Shown: positions 8,227 to 17,222 of the stretch, one piece after another
Layout of the letters: the number at the start of each line of letters is the position of its first letter
Position numbering within the stretch: the stretch's first letter is position 1
NCBI GenBank assembly: GCA_947175975.1
Contig: CAMWOX010000012.1
Coordinates: 1 to 21,825, forward strand
Direction: 5' to 3'
DNA: 21,825 nucleotides
DNA from: an uncultured Ruminococcus sp.
Lineage (GTDB): Bacteria > Bacillota > Clostridia > Oscillospirales > Ruminococcaceae
Translations under genes and position numbers: made by a program
Notes under the pieces: model-generated
The model's database searches: none
What the model was told of the DNA's origin: nothing
The model's input: the letters and a program-made list of their open reading frames with translations, nothing else

Positions 8227-9417
8227 ATGCAAAGTTATCGCCAGAGAGCATGGGCAGAGATTTCACTGGATGCCCTTGCAGAAAATGTCAGTCTGATTCA
8301 GAAACAGCTCAGTGAAAATACGCAATACTGTGCTGTTGTGAAAGCAGATGCCTACGGACATGGAGAAGAATTGATATGCAGGAAACTATATGATCTTGGA
8401 ATCCGGTTCTATGCCGTATCCAGTTTTGAAGAAGCCGTCAGAGTCCGCCGCTGGTGTCCGGCTGGGGAAATTCTGATTCTTGGCTATACTGCACCAGAAT
8501 GTGCGCCGGTTCTGGCAGAGCAGAATATCATCCAAACAATTCTTTCAGAAGAATATGCACTGGAACTGGAAAGCTATTTACAGGGCGATTCCAAATTAAA
8601 ATGCCACATCAAATTAGATACTGGAATGGGCAGAATCGGACTGCCTGCGAAGTCTGCGCAGGAACGTCAGGATGCAGTAGAAATCATGCAGAAAATCCAT
8701 GCACTGGAGCATCTGGAAATTGATGGGATTTTTACACATTTCGCCGTTGCGGATGAACCAGATCCCCAGAATATTGCCTATACTGCCCGGCAGAGAAGAT
8801 CTATTATCAGGACAGCACAGATGCTTCAGGAAAAGAATATTTCACTCCGGCATGTACATTTTCTGAATAGTGCCGGTATCTGCTATCACAATAACCCTAA
8901 AAGCACACTGGCAAGAGCTGGAATTATTATGTATGGACTGATGCCGAATGCGGCGTTGGCTGTGCCGATCCCGGTCAGACCTGTTTTATCGCTCTATTCC
9001 AGAATCAGCCATATCAAAACCGTTCAGCCAAGCGATTGCATCAGCTATGGCAGAACCTACAAGGCAGAAACGACTCGAAAAATTGCTACCGTGACAATCG
9101 GCTACGCTGACGGCTATCCCAGAGTATTATCTAATAGGGCAGATGTACTTGTCAAAGGCATTCGTTGTCCAATCGCAGGACGTGTCTGCATGGATCAGAT
9201 GATGATTGATATTTCCGCAATCCCGGAAAATATCCTTATTCAATCCGGCGACATTGTCACACTAATCGGGCAGAACGGCAACGAATCTATCACAGCCGAT
9301 GAACTGGCAGGGATCTGTGATACCATCGGCTATGAGATCGTCTGCAGCATCTCGAAACGCATTCCCAGGATTTTCAAAGAAAATTCCAGGATCATCCATG
9401 AAGACCACCTGATTTAA
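8227..9417 (+). CDS. alr: Alanine racemase
   Basis: A PLP enzyme that makes D-alanine for peptidoglycan. The product is 396 residues, near the family norm. AVVKADAYGHG carries the PLP lysine (K39), and KLDTGMGRIGL (129-139) is conserved. CISYGRTY carries the catalytic tyrosine (Y274), 19 residues before Y293 of IGYADGYPR, the same spacing as in the Geobacillus enzyme. AGRVCMDQMMIDIS follows. The frame is open back to an ATG at 8131, but only the ATG at 8227 has a ribosome site (AAAGGAG at 8211-8217, 9 bases away), and the upstream residues do not look like Alr. It stands alone between the SLOG gene and the activase gene, and I find no clear promoter in the 190-base gap upstream. Confidence 0.97.
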   Translation: MQSYRQRAWAEISLDALAENVSLIQKQLSENTQYCAVVKADAYGHGEELICRKLYDLGIRFYAVSSFEEAVRVRRWCPAGEILILGYTAPECAPVLAEQNIIQTILSEEYALELESYLQGDSKLKCHIKLDTGMGRIGLPAKSAQERQDAVEIMQKIHALEHLEIDGIFTHFAVADEPDPQNIAYTARQRRSIIRTAQMLQEKNISLRHVHFLNSAGICYHNNPKSTLARAGIIMYGLMPNAALAVPIPVRPVLSLYSRISHIKTVQPSDCISYGRTYKAETTRKIATVTIGYADGYPRVLSNRADVLVKGIRCPIAGRVCMDQMMIDISAIPENILIQSGDIVTLIGQNGNESITADELAGICDTIGYEIVCSISKRIPRIFKENSRIIHEDHLI

Positions 9418-9586
9418 CTATCATGCTTGTAACAAAATTCGCACAGGCTGCTACTAATTATTATAGCATCAGAAAAACAATCGGAAGATCTGCTGACTTT
9501 TCAGGATTACAATCATTTTGTATTTGTATTCTATCTTATCATTATGATCATTCTGTTATCAATTTATTAAAACTGGAGGAAATTAG
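9418..9586. other. Non-coding gap between alr and the activase gene
   Basis: AT-rich gap of 169 bases. It holds the GGAGG ribosome site of the next gene, 7 bases before its ATG. I see no convincing promoter, terminator hairpin or RNA structure; a TATTATAG at about 9459 has no good -35 partner. Confidence 0.5.
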
Positions 9587-12511
9587 ATGAAGTCTTATTC
9601 TTTGGGTATTGATGTCGGATCAACGACTGTCAAAACGGTTGTCTGTGACGAAAATAACCAGATTCTACATTCCGCTTATGAACGGCATTTCTCGAAAGTC
9701 CGGGAAATCGTTGCCGAACAGTTAAAAATCATCGCCGAAAAATTTCCGGATGCACAATTCCGCAGTGCCATGACCGGTTCTGCCGGTCTGGGTCTTGCCA
9801 ATGCCGCCGGTATTGCTTTTGTACAGGAAGTTCATGCGGCATTTCTGGCAGTGAAAACATGCTATCCGAAAGCGGATACTGTAATCGAACTCGGCGGTGA
9901 GGATGCAAAAATCATCTTCTTGACCGGCGGTGTGGAACAACGTATGAATGGCTCTTGTGCAGGCGGTACAGGTGCATTTATTGATCAGATGGCAACACTC
10001 CTGGGCATTACTGTCCAGGAACTGGATGATGCTTCCCTGCAAGCAAAACGCACTTATCCGATTGCATCCCGGTGTGGTGTATTCGCAAAATCTGATATTC
10101 AGCCATTACTCAACCAGGGAGCTGCCAGGGAAGACATTGCGGCAAGTATCTTCCGTGCTGTGGTAGACCAGACTGTCGCAGGACTGGCACAAGGCAGGGA
10201 AATCAAAGGCAATATCCTGTTTCTGGGTGGCCCTCTCTCGTTCCAGAAAGGATTGCGCAAAGCCTTTGTCGAAACACTGCAATTATCGGAAGATCAGGCG
10301 ATTTTTCCGGAACAAGCACCCGTTTTTGTCGCTCTGGGTAGTGCGCTCTATGCAGAACAGAGTAAAGATTCTCCCAAAACTGCTGCCATTTTACTGGAAA
10401 AAGTCCAGAATGCACAGACAGCTTCGGATGTTCTGACCGGAGAAAAATTATTCCAGTCCCGGGAAGAATATGCCAGATTCATTGAGAGACACAAACAATG
10501 TGATCTGTCCTATGCGGATCTGAGAACCTGCAAGGGAGATGCCTATCTGGGCATTGATTCCGGTTCTACGACAACAAAATTAGTATTGATCACCGGAGAC
10601 GGCAAATTATTATATCATTATTATGGCTCAAACGAAGGACAGCCATTAGATAAAATTGCCTCCAAGCTGAAAGAAATCTATGAAAATAAAAACCCGGATC
10701 TGCATATTAAAGCCAGTGCTGTGACAGGCTACGGCGAGGATTTAATTAAATCCGGCTTATCTGTTGATTTCGGCATTGTGGAAACAGTCGCACACTTCAA
10801 AGCGGCATCTTTTTTCTGTCCCGGAGTAGATTTTATCATTGACATCGGCGGACAGGATATTAAATGCTTTAAGATCAAGAATGGCGCAATTGACAGCATC
10901 ATGCTTAATGAAGCTTGTTCTTCCGGGTGCGGATCGTTCATTCAGACATTTGCAATGGCACTTGGATACGATATTGGGGAATTTTCCCAGATGGGTTTAT
11001 TCGCTGAAAATCCTGTGGAACTCGGCTCACGCTGTACTGTTTTCATGAACAGCAGTGTCAAGCAGGCACAGAAAGACGGTGCAACAGTTGAAGATATTTC
11101 CGCCGGACTCTCTGCATCCATTATCAAAAATGCAATCTATAAAGTCATCCGTGCTAAGAGCATTGATGAACTGGGCAAGAATATTGTCGTGCAGGGCGGC
11201 ACATTTCTGAATGATGCAGTATTACGCTGTTTTGAGCGTGAAATCGGCAGAAATGTCATCCGTCCTGCAATTTCCGGACTGATGGGTGCATTTGGTGCGG
11301 CTCTGTATGCAAAAGAGCGTGTAAAAGATGCTGAAAATAAACTGATTACACCGGAAGCTCTTGAAAATTTCAGCTATACTTCCAAGAATATCCGATGCGG
11401 TGGCTGTACGGCAAATTGTCTGCTGAATGTGATCCGTTTCTCTGACGGCGGCAAATTTATCTCCGGAAATCGCTGTGAAAAAGGTGCAGGCATCAAGCGT
11501 GAAAAAGAAATCCCAGATCTTTATAGCTACAAATATCAGAAAATCCTGGATCTTGCAAAGAAAAAACCGGCAAAAAAACGGGGAACTGTCGGAATCCCTT
11601 TAGTTCTGAATTATTATGAACTGCTCCCGTTCTGGCATAAATTCTTCACAAAATTAGGCTTTGAAGTGATCATTTCCGGAGAGAGCGACCGCAAGACCTA
11701 CTTCAAGGGACAGCACACCATCCCGTCTGATACCGTCTGCTATCCGGCAAAGATTGCCCATGGGCATATCGAAACGCTTCTTGAAAAGCAAGTAGACTTC
11801 ATTTTCTGGCCTTGCATGACATATAATCTCCAGGAATCAGATACAAATAATCATTTCAACTGCCCTGTTGTGGCATACTATCCAGAACTGATGAAAGCCA
11901 ATCACAGTAATTTAAATTCCAAGAACTTTCTCTATCCGTATCTGGATCTGAACAGCCCCAAACATGTCGTTTCTGTCATGAAGAAATTACTCGCAAAATA
12001 CCAGATTCAGAAACTGATCCCGGATGCTGTGAAAGCCGCCTATCAGGCACAGAACGAATTTCGCCAGGATCTCACGAATCAAGCAAAGAGGGTCATTGCA
12101 CAGGCAAGAGCCGAAAACCGAAAAATCATTGTTCTTGCCGGAAGACCGTATCATCTGGATAAAGAAATCAATCATGGCATTCACAAACTGATCACCAGTC
12201 TGGGACTTGCCGTTGTCACGGAGGACAGTGTGGCATCTCTGGGAGAAACGCCAAAACTCCACGTTCACAACCAATGGACGTATCACAGCCGTCTGTATCG
12301 TGCGGCACAGTATGTCACGACACAGCCTGACATGCAGCTTGTCCAGCTTGTTTCATTCGGCTGTGGCATTGATGCGATTACGACCGATGAAGTCCGGAGC
12401 ATTCTCGAATCCGCCGGAAAACTCTATACACAGCTTAAAATAGATGAAATCACCAATCTGGGAGCTGCTAAAATCCGCCTGAGAAGCCTGCTTGCTGCCA
12501 TGAGTCAATAA
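9587..12511 (+). CDS. Two-domain acyl-CoA dehydratase activase (BadF/BadG/BcrA/BcrD, HgdC-like) with DUF2229-type C-terminus
   Basis: A 974-residue cytoplasmic protein with two tandem ASKHA ATPase domains. Domain 1 (about 4-260) opens with LGIDVGSTTVKT and has GGEDAK (103-108), C124 in NGSCAGGTG and C163 in SRCGVF. Domain 2 (about 320-577) opens with LGIDSGSTTTKL and has GGQDIK (421-426), C444 in NEACSSGCG and C483 in SRCTVF. In HgdC the two equivalent cysteines of each subunit of a homodimer hold one [4Fe-4S] cluster, so this chain may form an internal dimer. A Cys group follows (C604, C607, C611, C630), then a DUF2229/HgdB-like region with DTVCYPAK and FWPCMTYN. Known activases inject an electron into 2-hydroxyacyl-CoA dehydratases using ATP; the substrate here is unknown. 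The HgdB-like gene follows after 23 bases. Confidence 0.9.
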   Translation: MKSYSLGIDVGSTTVKTVVCDENNQILHSAYERHFSKVREIVAEQLKIIAEKFPDAQFRSAMTGSAGLGLANAAGIAFVQEVHAAFLAVKTCYPKADTVIELGGEDAKIIFLTGGVEQRMNGSCAGGTGAFIDQMATLLGITVQELDDASLQAKRTYPIASRCGVFAKSDIQPLLNQGAAREDIAASIFRAVVDQTVAGLAQGREIKGNILFLGGPLSFQKGLRKAFVETLQLSEDQAIFPEQAPVFVALGSALYAEQSKDSPKTAAILLEKVQNAQTASDVLTGEKLFQSREEYARFIERHKQCDLSYADLRTCKGDAYLGIDSGSTTTKLVLITGDGKLLYHYYGSNEGQPLDKIASKLKEIYENKNPDLHIKASAVTGYGEDLIKSGLSVDFGIVETVAHFKAASFFCPGVDFIIDIGGQDIKCFKIKNGAIDSIMLNEACSSGCGSFIQTFAMALGYDIGEFSQMGLFAENPVELGSRCTVFMNSSVKQAQKDGATVEDISAGLSASIIKNAIYKVIRAKSIDELGKNIVVQGGTFLNDAVLRCFEREIGRNVIRPAISGLMGAFGAALYAKERVKDAENKLITPEALENFSYTSKNIRCGGCTANCLLNVIRFSDGGKFISGNRCEKGAGIKREKEIPDLYSYKYQKILDLAKKKPAKKRGTVGIPLVLNYYELLPFWHKFFTKLGFEVIISGESDRKTYFKGQHTIPSDTVCYPAKIAHGHIETLLEKQVDFIFWPCMTYNLQESDTNNHFNCPVVAYYPELMKANHSNLNSKNFLYPYLDLNSPKHVVSVMKKLLAKYQIQKLIPDAVKAAYQAQNEFRQDLTNQAKRVIAQARAENRKIIVLAGRPYHLDKEINHGIHKLITSLGLAVVTEDSVASLGETPKLHVHNQWTYHSRLYRAAQYVTTQPDMQLVQLVSFGCGIDAITTDEVRSILESAGKLYTQLKIDEITNLGAAKIRLRSLLAAMSQ

Positions 12512-12534
12512 AAACCAAGAAAGGAGATTCCAGC

Positions 12535-13791
12535 ATGTCTATCAATTCTATCGAATTATCAGAAGAGGGTTACCCGATTTTTACACCGGAAATGAAAGAA
12601 ACGCATACAATCCTGATCCCGACCATGCTTGAAATTCATTTTGAATTGTTAATCAGCGTGTTCGGACATTACGGCTACCACTGTGAAATTCTTCGTAGTG
12701 AATCCCGGAAAGTCGTGGAAGAAGGACTGAAAAACGTCCATAATGACACCTGCTATCCCGCTCTGCTATGCATCGGCTTGTTTATGGAAGCACTCAAAAG
12801 CGGCAAATATGATCCAGACAGGACAGCACTCATGCTCCCCCAAACCGGCGGCGGCTGCCGTGCATCCAATTATATCTATCTGCTCCGGAAAGCCCTGCAA
12901 GACACATTCCCACAAGTTCCTGTGATTTCCCTGAATTTCGTAGGATTGGAAAAAAATCCCCGGAATGGCTGGCACATGTCCATGCCAATGATTATCCGGT
13001 CGATTCATAGTCTGATCTATGGAGATATACTTCAGAGTTTATATAACCAATGCCGTCCTTATGAATTGATCAAGGGCAGTTCTAAAAAATGCCTGGACAA
13101 ATGGATTCATACCATGCGCAAAGTCCTGAATACCAAAGATTATACAAACACGAAAAAATACTACAAACAGATGCTCGCAGACTTTGCAAAAATTGAACGT
13201 TCCCAAGTCCCGAAAATCAAAGTCGGCATTGTCGGGGAAATTTATGTTAAATATTCTCCTCTGGCAAATAATCATCTCGAAGATTTCCTGATCTCCGAGG
13301 GCTGTGAGCCGGTTGTCCCCTCGATGCTCGAATTTGTATTATATTACTGCGTCAACAAGCTCTATGATGCCAGACTCTATGGCAAGACCAATATTTCTAC
13401 TCCTGTTTATCACATGATTTATAAAATCTTTCTGGAGAAACAGAAAGAAATTGCCAGAGTAATCAAAGAACATGGCATGTTCACACCACCGCACGATTTT
13501 GAACATTTAGTAGAATCTGTCAAGCGTTATATCAATCTCGGTGTGAATATGGGCGAAGGCTGGCTGATTCCTGCCGAGATGGGCGCACTTGCGGAAAGCG
13601 GTACAGAAAATATCATCTGCGCCCAGCCATTCGGCTGTCTGCCCAATCATATTATTGCAAAAGGCATGAGCCGTGCCATTAAAGAATATTATCCCAATGC
13701 CAATATTATTGCGATTGACTATGATCCCGGTGCAACTCGTGTCAACCAGGAGAACCGCATTAAGCTCATGCTTGCGAATGCAAAAATCTGA
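12535..13791 (+). CDS. HgdB-like acyl-CoA dehydratase-related protein, partner of the activase
   Basis: A 418-residue soluble protein matching the last third of the large (about 1400-residue) acyl-CoA dehydratase activase-related proteins of other Firmicutes. Conserved cysteine sites are NDTCYPALL (C73), GGGCRASNY (C108) and CAQPFGCLPNHIIAKG (C362, C368), plausible Fe-S or active-site ligands. IDYDPGATRVNQENRIKLM closes the domain. AAAGGAG precedes the ATG at good spacing. It lies 23 bases after the activase gene in the same direction, so the two products are very likely made together and act as a complex. No separate HgdA-like subunit, CoA-transferase or electron-transfer flavoprotein gene is in the window, so the reaction cannot be named. 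Confidence 0.87.
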   Translation: MSINSIELSEEGYPIFTPEMKETHTILIPTMLEIHFELLISVFGHYGYHCEILRSESRKVVEEGLKNVHNDTCYPALLCIGLFMEALKSGKYDPDRTALMLPQTGGGCRASNYIYLLRKALQDTFPQVPVISLNFVGLEKNPRNGWHMSMPMIIRSIHSLIYGDILQSLYNQCRPYELIKGSSKKCLDKWIHTMRKVLNTKDYTNTKKYYKQMLADFAKIERSQVPKIKVGIVGEIYVKYSPLANNHLEDFLISEGCEPVVPSMLEFVLYYCVNKLYDARLYGKTNISTPVYHMIYKIFLEKQKEIARVIKEHGMFTPPHDFEHLVESVKRYINLGVNMGEGWLIPAEMGALAESGTENIICAQPFGCLPNHIIAKGMSRAIKEYYPNANIIAIDYDPGATRVNQENRIKLMLANAKI

Positions 13792-13797
13792 AAACTA

Positions 13798-13826
13798 TTT
13801 ACAAATCTGAAAAATTATGTTATAAT
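13798..13826 (+). promoter_or_regulatory. Sigma-A-type promoter of the proS-ymdB gene cluster
   Basis: TTTACA (13798-13803), 17-base spacer, TATAAT (13821-13826). The predicted start near 13833 falls at the ribosome site CGGAGG (13833-13838), so the leader is only about 14 bases. Confidence 0.82.
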
Positions 13827-13846
13827 AAAAACCGGAGGTGTTGTTC

Positions 13847-14149
13847 ATGGAAAATTCTGTCGATTCAGGTATGATTTTAGAATTTCTGCTGAAATCCCTG
13901 GGTGTGTTCGCTGTGATTTTTGCACTTGCTGTCCTGACACCCTGGATAGCAAAACATGTTGACAACTGGATTGCCCGGTACAGAGAATCCCACGGCGGAA
14001 AAAAATCCCCCGAAGATCCGAGATTATATTCTGTCAGATCAATTTATGAACTGCCTCCGGAAAAATCTGAGACTGCTCAGGATTCCGGAAATCCGGAAAC
14101 GCAGAAAAAAAAGGCTGTTGTTTCCATCAAGAAAAAAACAAACCAGTGA
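13847..14149 (+). CDS. Small single-pass membrane protein, unknown function
   Basis: A 100-residue protein I do not recognise. An N-terminal hydrophobic segment (about residues 8-31) is followed by a charged tail of about 65 residues rich in K, E, P and S, ending in a basic KKKAVVSIKKKTNQ-type stretch. The tail is probably cytoplasmic by the positive-inside rule. Its layout is reminiscent of small OadG-type subunits, but no signature residues support that. The start ATG at 13847 has CGGAGG 8 bases upstream; GTG at 13838 overlaps that site and is rejected. It is the first gene after the promoter and is followed by proS after 18 bases. Confidence 0.7.
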   Translation: MENSVDSGMILEFLLKSLGVFAVIFALAVLTPWIAKHVDNWIARYRESHGGKKSPEDPRLYSVRSIYELPPEKSETAQDSGNPETQKKKAVVSIKKKTNQ

Positions 14150-14167
14150 TAGAAAGGATTTTAAGAA

Positions 14168-15613
14168 ATGGCTAACAATCAGAAAAAAGCTGTCGAAGCA
14201 ATCACGTCCATGGAGGAAGATTTCGCACAGTGGTATACAGATATTGTCAAGAAAGCAGAATTGATTGCTTACACCAGCGTCAAGGGATGCATGGTCATCC
14301 GTCCTTATGGCTACGCAATCTGGGAGAATATCCAGAAAATTCTTGATTCCATGTTCAAGGAAACCGGACATGAAAACGTATGTATGCCAATGTTCATTCC
14401 GGAGTCCCTGCTCCAGAAAGAAAAAGATCATGTAGAGGGCTTTGCGCCGGAAGTTGCCTGGGTTACTCACGGCGGTACGGAGAAACTCGAAGAACGGCTC
14501 TGCGTTCGTCCGACTTCCGAGACGCTCTTCTGTGAGCATTATGCACAGACCGTGCATTCTTACAGAGACCTGCCGAAATTATATAACCAATGGGTGAATG
14601 TCGTCCGCTGGGAAAAAACAACAAGACCATTCCTGCGTTCCAGGGAATTTCTCTGGCAGGAGGGACATACGATTCATGCGACTGCCGAAGAAGCAATTGA
14701 AGAAACAGAAAGAATGCTGAATATTTATACAGAATTTTGCAAAAATGCCCTTGCAATGCCTGTTGTCCAGGGAAAGAAAACAGAAAGCGATAAATTCGCA
14801 GGTGCAGTTTCCACCTATGCGATTGAAGCTCTCATGCATGACGGAAAAGCCCTGCAAGCCGGCACTTCTCACTATTTCGGGGACGGCTTTGCCAAAGCAT
14901 TCAACATCCAGTTTGCCGGCAAAAATAATACACTTGAATATCCGCATCAGACAAGCTGGGGTGTGACAACACGCTTAATCGGTGCAATCATTATGACACA
15001 CGGCGATAATAATGGCTTGGTTCTTCCTCCGGCAATCGCACCGATTCAAGTTGTCATTGTTCCTGCGGCTATGCATAAAGAGGGCGTACTTGAAAAAGCG
15101 AATGCACTCTATCAGGAATTGAAAAATGCCGGAATCCGTGTCAAGCTTGATGATTCTGAAAATTCTCCAGGATGGAAATTCGCAGAATATGAAATGAAAG
15201 GCGTTCCGGTTCGTGTGGAGATTGGTCCAAGAGATATTGCTGCAAATCAGTGTGTAATCGCTACACGCCATAATTCTGAAAAAACAACTGTTTCTTTGGA
15301 TGATCTTGTCATCAGTGTGAAATCCAAATTACAAGAAGTCCATGACGGATTATATGCCGCTGCATTGGAAAACAGAAAGAGTAAAACATACCAGTGCAGA
15401 AACATTGCAGAAATCAATCAGGCTCTCTCTGAAAAAGGTGACGGCTTTATCGAAGCCATGTGGTGTGGGGAAGAATCCTGCGAAGATGAAGTCAAGGCAC
15501 AGACCGGTGCAGGTTCAAGATGCATTCCGTTTGAACAGAAACAGATCTCAGATACCTGTGTATGCTGTGGAAAACCGGCAAAACACATGGTACTCTGGGG
15601 AAAGGCTTATTAA
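14168..15613 (+). CDS. proS: Prolyl-tRNA synthetase, short eukaryote/archaeon-like type
   Basis: Charges tRNA-Pro with proline in the cytoplasm. The length of 481 residues and absence of the INS editing domain mark the ProS type 3 class, unlike the roughly 570-residue bacterial type. Class II motifs are visible: motif 1 around RPYGYAIWENI (45-55), motif 2 FLRSREFLWQEGHTIH (155-170), and motif 3 GVTTRLIGAIIMTHGDN with R269. The C-terminal zinc domain has C433, C438, C464 and C467 as likely ligands. The chain ends in a tyrosine (GKAY), as in the Thermus enzyme, where the terminal carboxylate sits near the active site. AAAGGA precedes the ATG by 9 bases. No T-box leader is present. The GH3 gene starts 3 bases after its stop. 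Confidence 0.97.
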   Translation: MANNQKKAVEAITSMEEDFAQWYTDIVKKAELIAYTSVKGCMVIRPYGYAIWENIQKILDSMFKETGHENVCMPMFIPESLLQKEKDHVEGFAPEVAWVTHGGTEKLEERLCVRPTSETLFCEHYAQTVHSYRDLPKLYNQWVNVVRWEKTTRPFLRSREFLWQEGHTIHATAEEAIEETERMLNIYTEFCKNALAMPVVQGKKTESDKFAGAVSTYAIEALMHDGKALQAGTSHYFGDGFAKAFNIQFAGKNNTLEYPHQTSWGVTTRLIGAIIMTHGDNNGLVLPPAIAPIQVVIVPAAMHKEGVLEKANALYQELKNAGIRVKLDDSENSPGWKFAEYEMKGVPVRVEIGPRDIAANQCVIATRHNSEKTTVSLDDLVISVKSKLQEVHDGLYAAALENRKSKTYQCRNIAEINQALSEKGDGFIEAMWCGEESCEDEVKAQTGAGSRCIPFEQKQISDTCVCCGKPAKHMVLWGKAY

Positions 15614-15616
15614 GCT

Positions 15617-17215
15617 ATGCCAGGTCTGAAATTGAAATCTCTGAAATTTCTGCCGCTGCTCTATGCTGTGATCCTCACAGGATGTGGGAATCATTCTGAG
15701 ATCCCAGAAACCGAAGAAATTCCGACAATTTCTGAAACAGATCAAAAACCGGATTCTGCTGATGCAGAATCCGAAACAGCTGTACCAGTAGCCAAAAAAT
15801 TCACACAGATTTCTAAAAATACAGAAAAAACACCAGATACCACAACACAATCTGCAATTTCAGTAGATTTCACGAATCCGGAAACTTCCGGAAGTTCTGG
15901 TTATTCCAGCACAGGTACTGACGTAGCAACAGATGAGGATGATACACCGCAGACATGGATCTTCACAAAAACAAATTCCGGAAATTCCAGTCATAATTCT
16001 AAAACAACAACCAAAAATACTACCAAAACAACCAGTACGCAAATCACATCCAATCCCACAACAGTGACAGAGACTGTCACAGAAGTAATCCCCGATCCAA
16101 CGAATCCTCCTGAACCTGAACCCGTGACAGAACCTGAAACAGATCCAGAACCGGGAGTAATTTATAAATCCGGTTCTGTCTGGGAAATTATGGATCAAAT
16201 GACAATCCGGGAAAAAATTTATCAGTTATTTGTCGTAACACCAGAACAGATCACGGATTCCAGTCTTGTTACTGCCGCAGGCGAAAAAACCAAAAATGCC
16301 ATCCATTCCCGACCAGTCGGCGGATTGATCTATTTTGCAGATAATCTGGTAAATTCTTCTCAGGTCTCCACAATGCTCTCAAATTCTCAGCAGTACGCCA
16401 GAGAATCCGGAATCGGCTTATTCTTAGCTGTGGACGAAGAAGGCGGACTCGTTGCCAGATGTGCCAAAAAACTCAGCACAACAAAATTATCTCCCATGGC
16501 AACTTACGGCACACGGAATGATTTCAACGAAGCATTCTCCGTAGGACAAACCCTCGGAAATGATATTTCCCAGTTTGGATTCAATCTGGATTTTGCTCCG
16601 GTTGCGGATGTGAATTTAAACAGCGGCAACGAATTAGGTAATCGTATTTTCAGCGATAATCCGGAAGTCACTGCCAATATGGTTTCTGGTGTGGTGCAAG
16701 GTCTCCAAAGTACAGGCGTGGCGGCAACACTCAAACATTTCCCCGGTCTCGGTGCAGAAAACGGCAATGCTCACTATGATGATGCCGTCCATATCGACAG
16801 ATCTCTAGATCAGCTCCGGGCTGAAGAATTTGTTCCGTTCCGTTCCGGTATCGATGCTGGATCTGATTTCGTCATGGTCAGCCACCAGATCGTTTCCGGT
16901 GTCGGTGATGGTCTCCCATCCTGTTTGTCTTACACGGTCTGCACGGATCTACTCCGGAATGAACTTGGTTTTGATGGCATTATTATCACAGATTCTTTCC
17001 AGATGAATACGATCTCCGGCAGTTATTCCCCTGCGGATTCTGCTATTCTGGCAATTGATGCCGGTGTGGACATTATTCTCATGCCGTCAGATCTGCAAGC
17101 TTCTGTGAATGCCCTGGAAGATGCTGTAAATACCGGGAGAATCTCCGAAGAAAGAATTAACCAGAGCGTGGAAAGAATCCTGCTCGAAAAAGAAAAACTG
17201 AATATTCTGGGGTGA
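15617..17215 (+). CDS. Lipoprotein of glycoside hydrolase family 3 (NagZ-like)
   Basis: A 532-residue protein with a lipoprotein signal peptide (lipobox LTGC, C23), a long linker rich in Thr, Ser, Pro and Glu (about 24-185), and a GH3 barrel (about 187-530). NagZ-type enzymes remove terminal N-acetylglucosamine from muropeptides or glycans. Family motifs are VDEEGGLVAR (272-281), FNLDFAPVADVN (322-333), GNRIF (341-345), KHFPGLG (373-379) and the likely nucleophile D459 in GIIITDSFQM. In NagZ a His-Asp dyad acts as acid/base; the His is present (H386), but the Asp position two residues before it is N384. The enzyme should be anchored outside the cell membrane, with the linker reaching into the wall. 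The ribosome site is weak (AAAGG, about 11 bases), so coupling to proS is likely. Confidence 0.9.
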   Translation: MPGLKLKSLKFLPLLYAVILTGCGNHSEIPETEEIPTISETDQKPDSADAESETAVPVAKKFTQISKNTEKTPDTTTQSAISVDFTNPETSGSSGYSSTGTDVATDEDDTPQTWIFTKTNSGNSSHNSKTTTKNTTKTTSTQITSNPTTVTETVTEVIPDPTNPPEPEPVTEPETDPEPGVIYKSGSVWEIMDQMTIREKIYQLFVVTPEQITDSSLVTAAGEKTKNAIHSRPVGGLIYFADNLVNSSQVSTMLSNSQQYARESGIGLFLAVDEEGGLVARCAKKLSTTKLSPMATYGTRNDFNEAFSVGQTLGNDISQFGFNLDFAPVADVNLNSGNELGNRIFSDNPEVTANMVSGVVQGLQSTGVAATLKHFPGLGAENGNAHYDDAVHIDRSLDQLRAEEFVPFRSGIDAGSDFVMVSHQIVSGVGDGLPSCLSYTVCTDLLRNELGFDGIIITDSFQMNTISGSYSPADSAILAIDAGVDIILMPSDLQASVNALEDAVNTGRISEERINQSVERILLEKEKLNILG

Positions 17216-17222
17216 TAAAATC

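Noticed and set aside
14150..14167. T-box or other leader control of proS
   Set aside because: The gap to the previous gene is only 18 bases, so there is no room for one.
14039..14557. Minus-strand open frame of 172 codons
   Set aside because: It overlaps the start of proS and the small membrane gene, has no ribosome site, and reads as a Phe/Cys-rich shadow.
16100..16155. Repeats of CCTGAACC type as a CRISPR or mobile repeat
   Set aside because: They are in-frame codons of a Pro/Glu-rich linker, irregular and without spacers.
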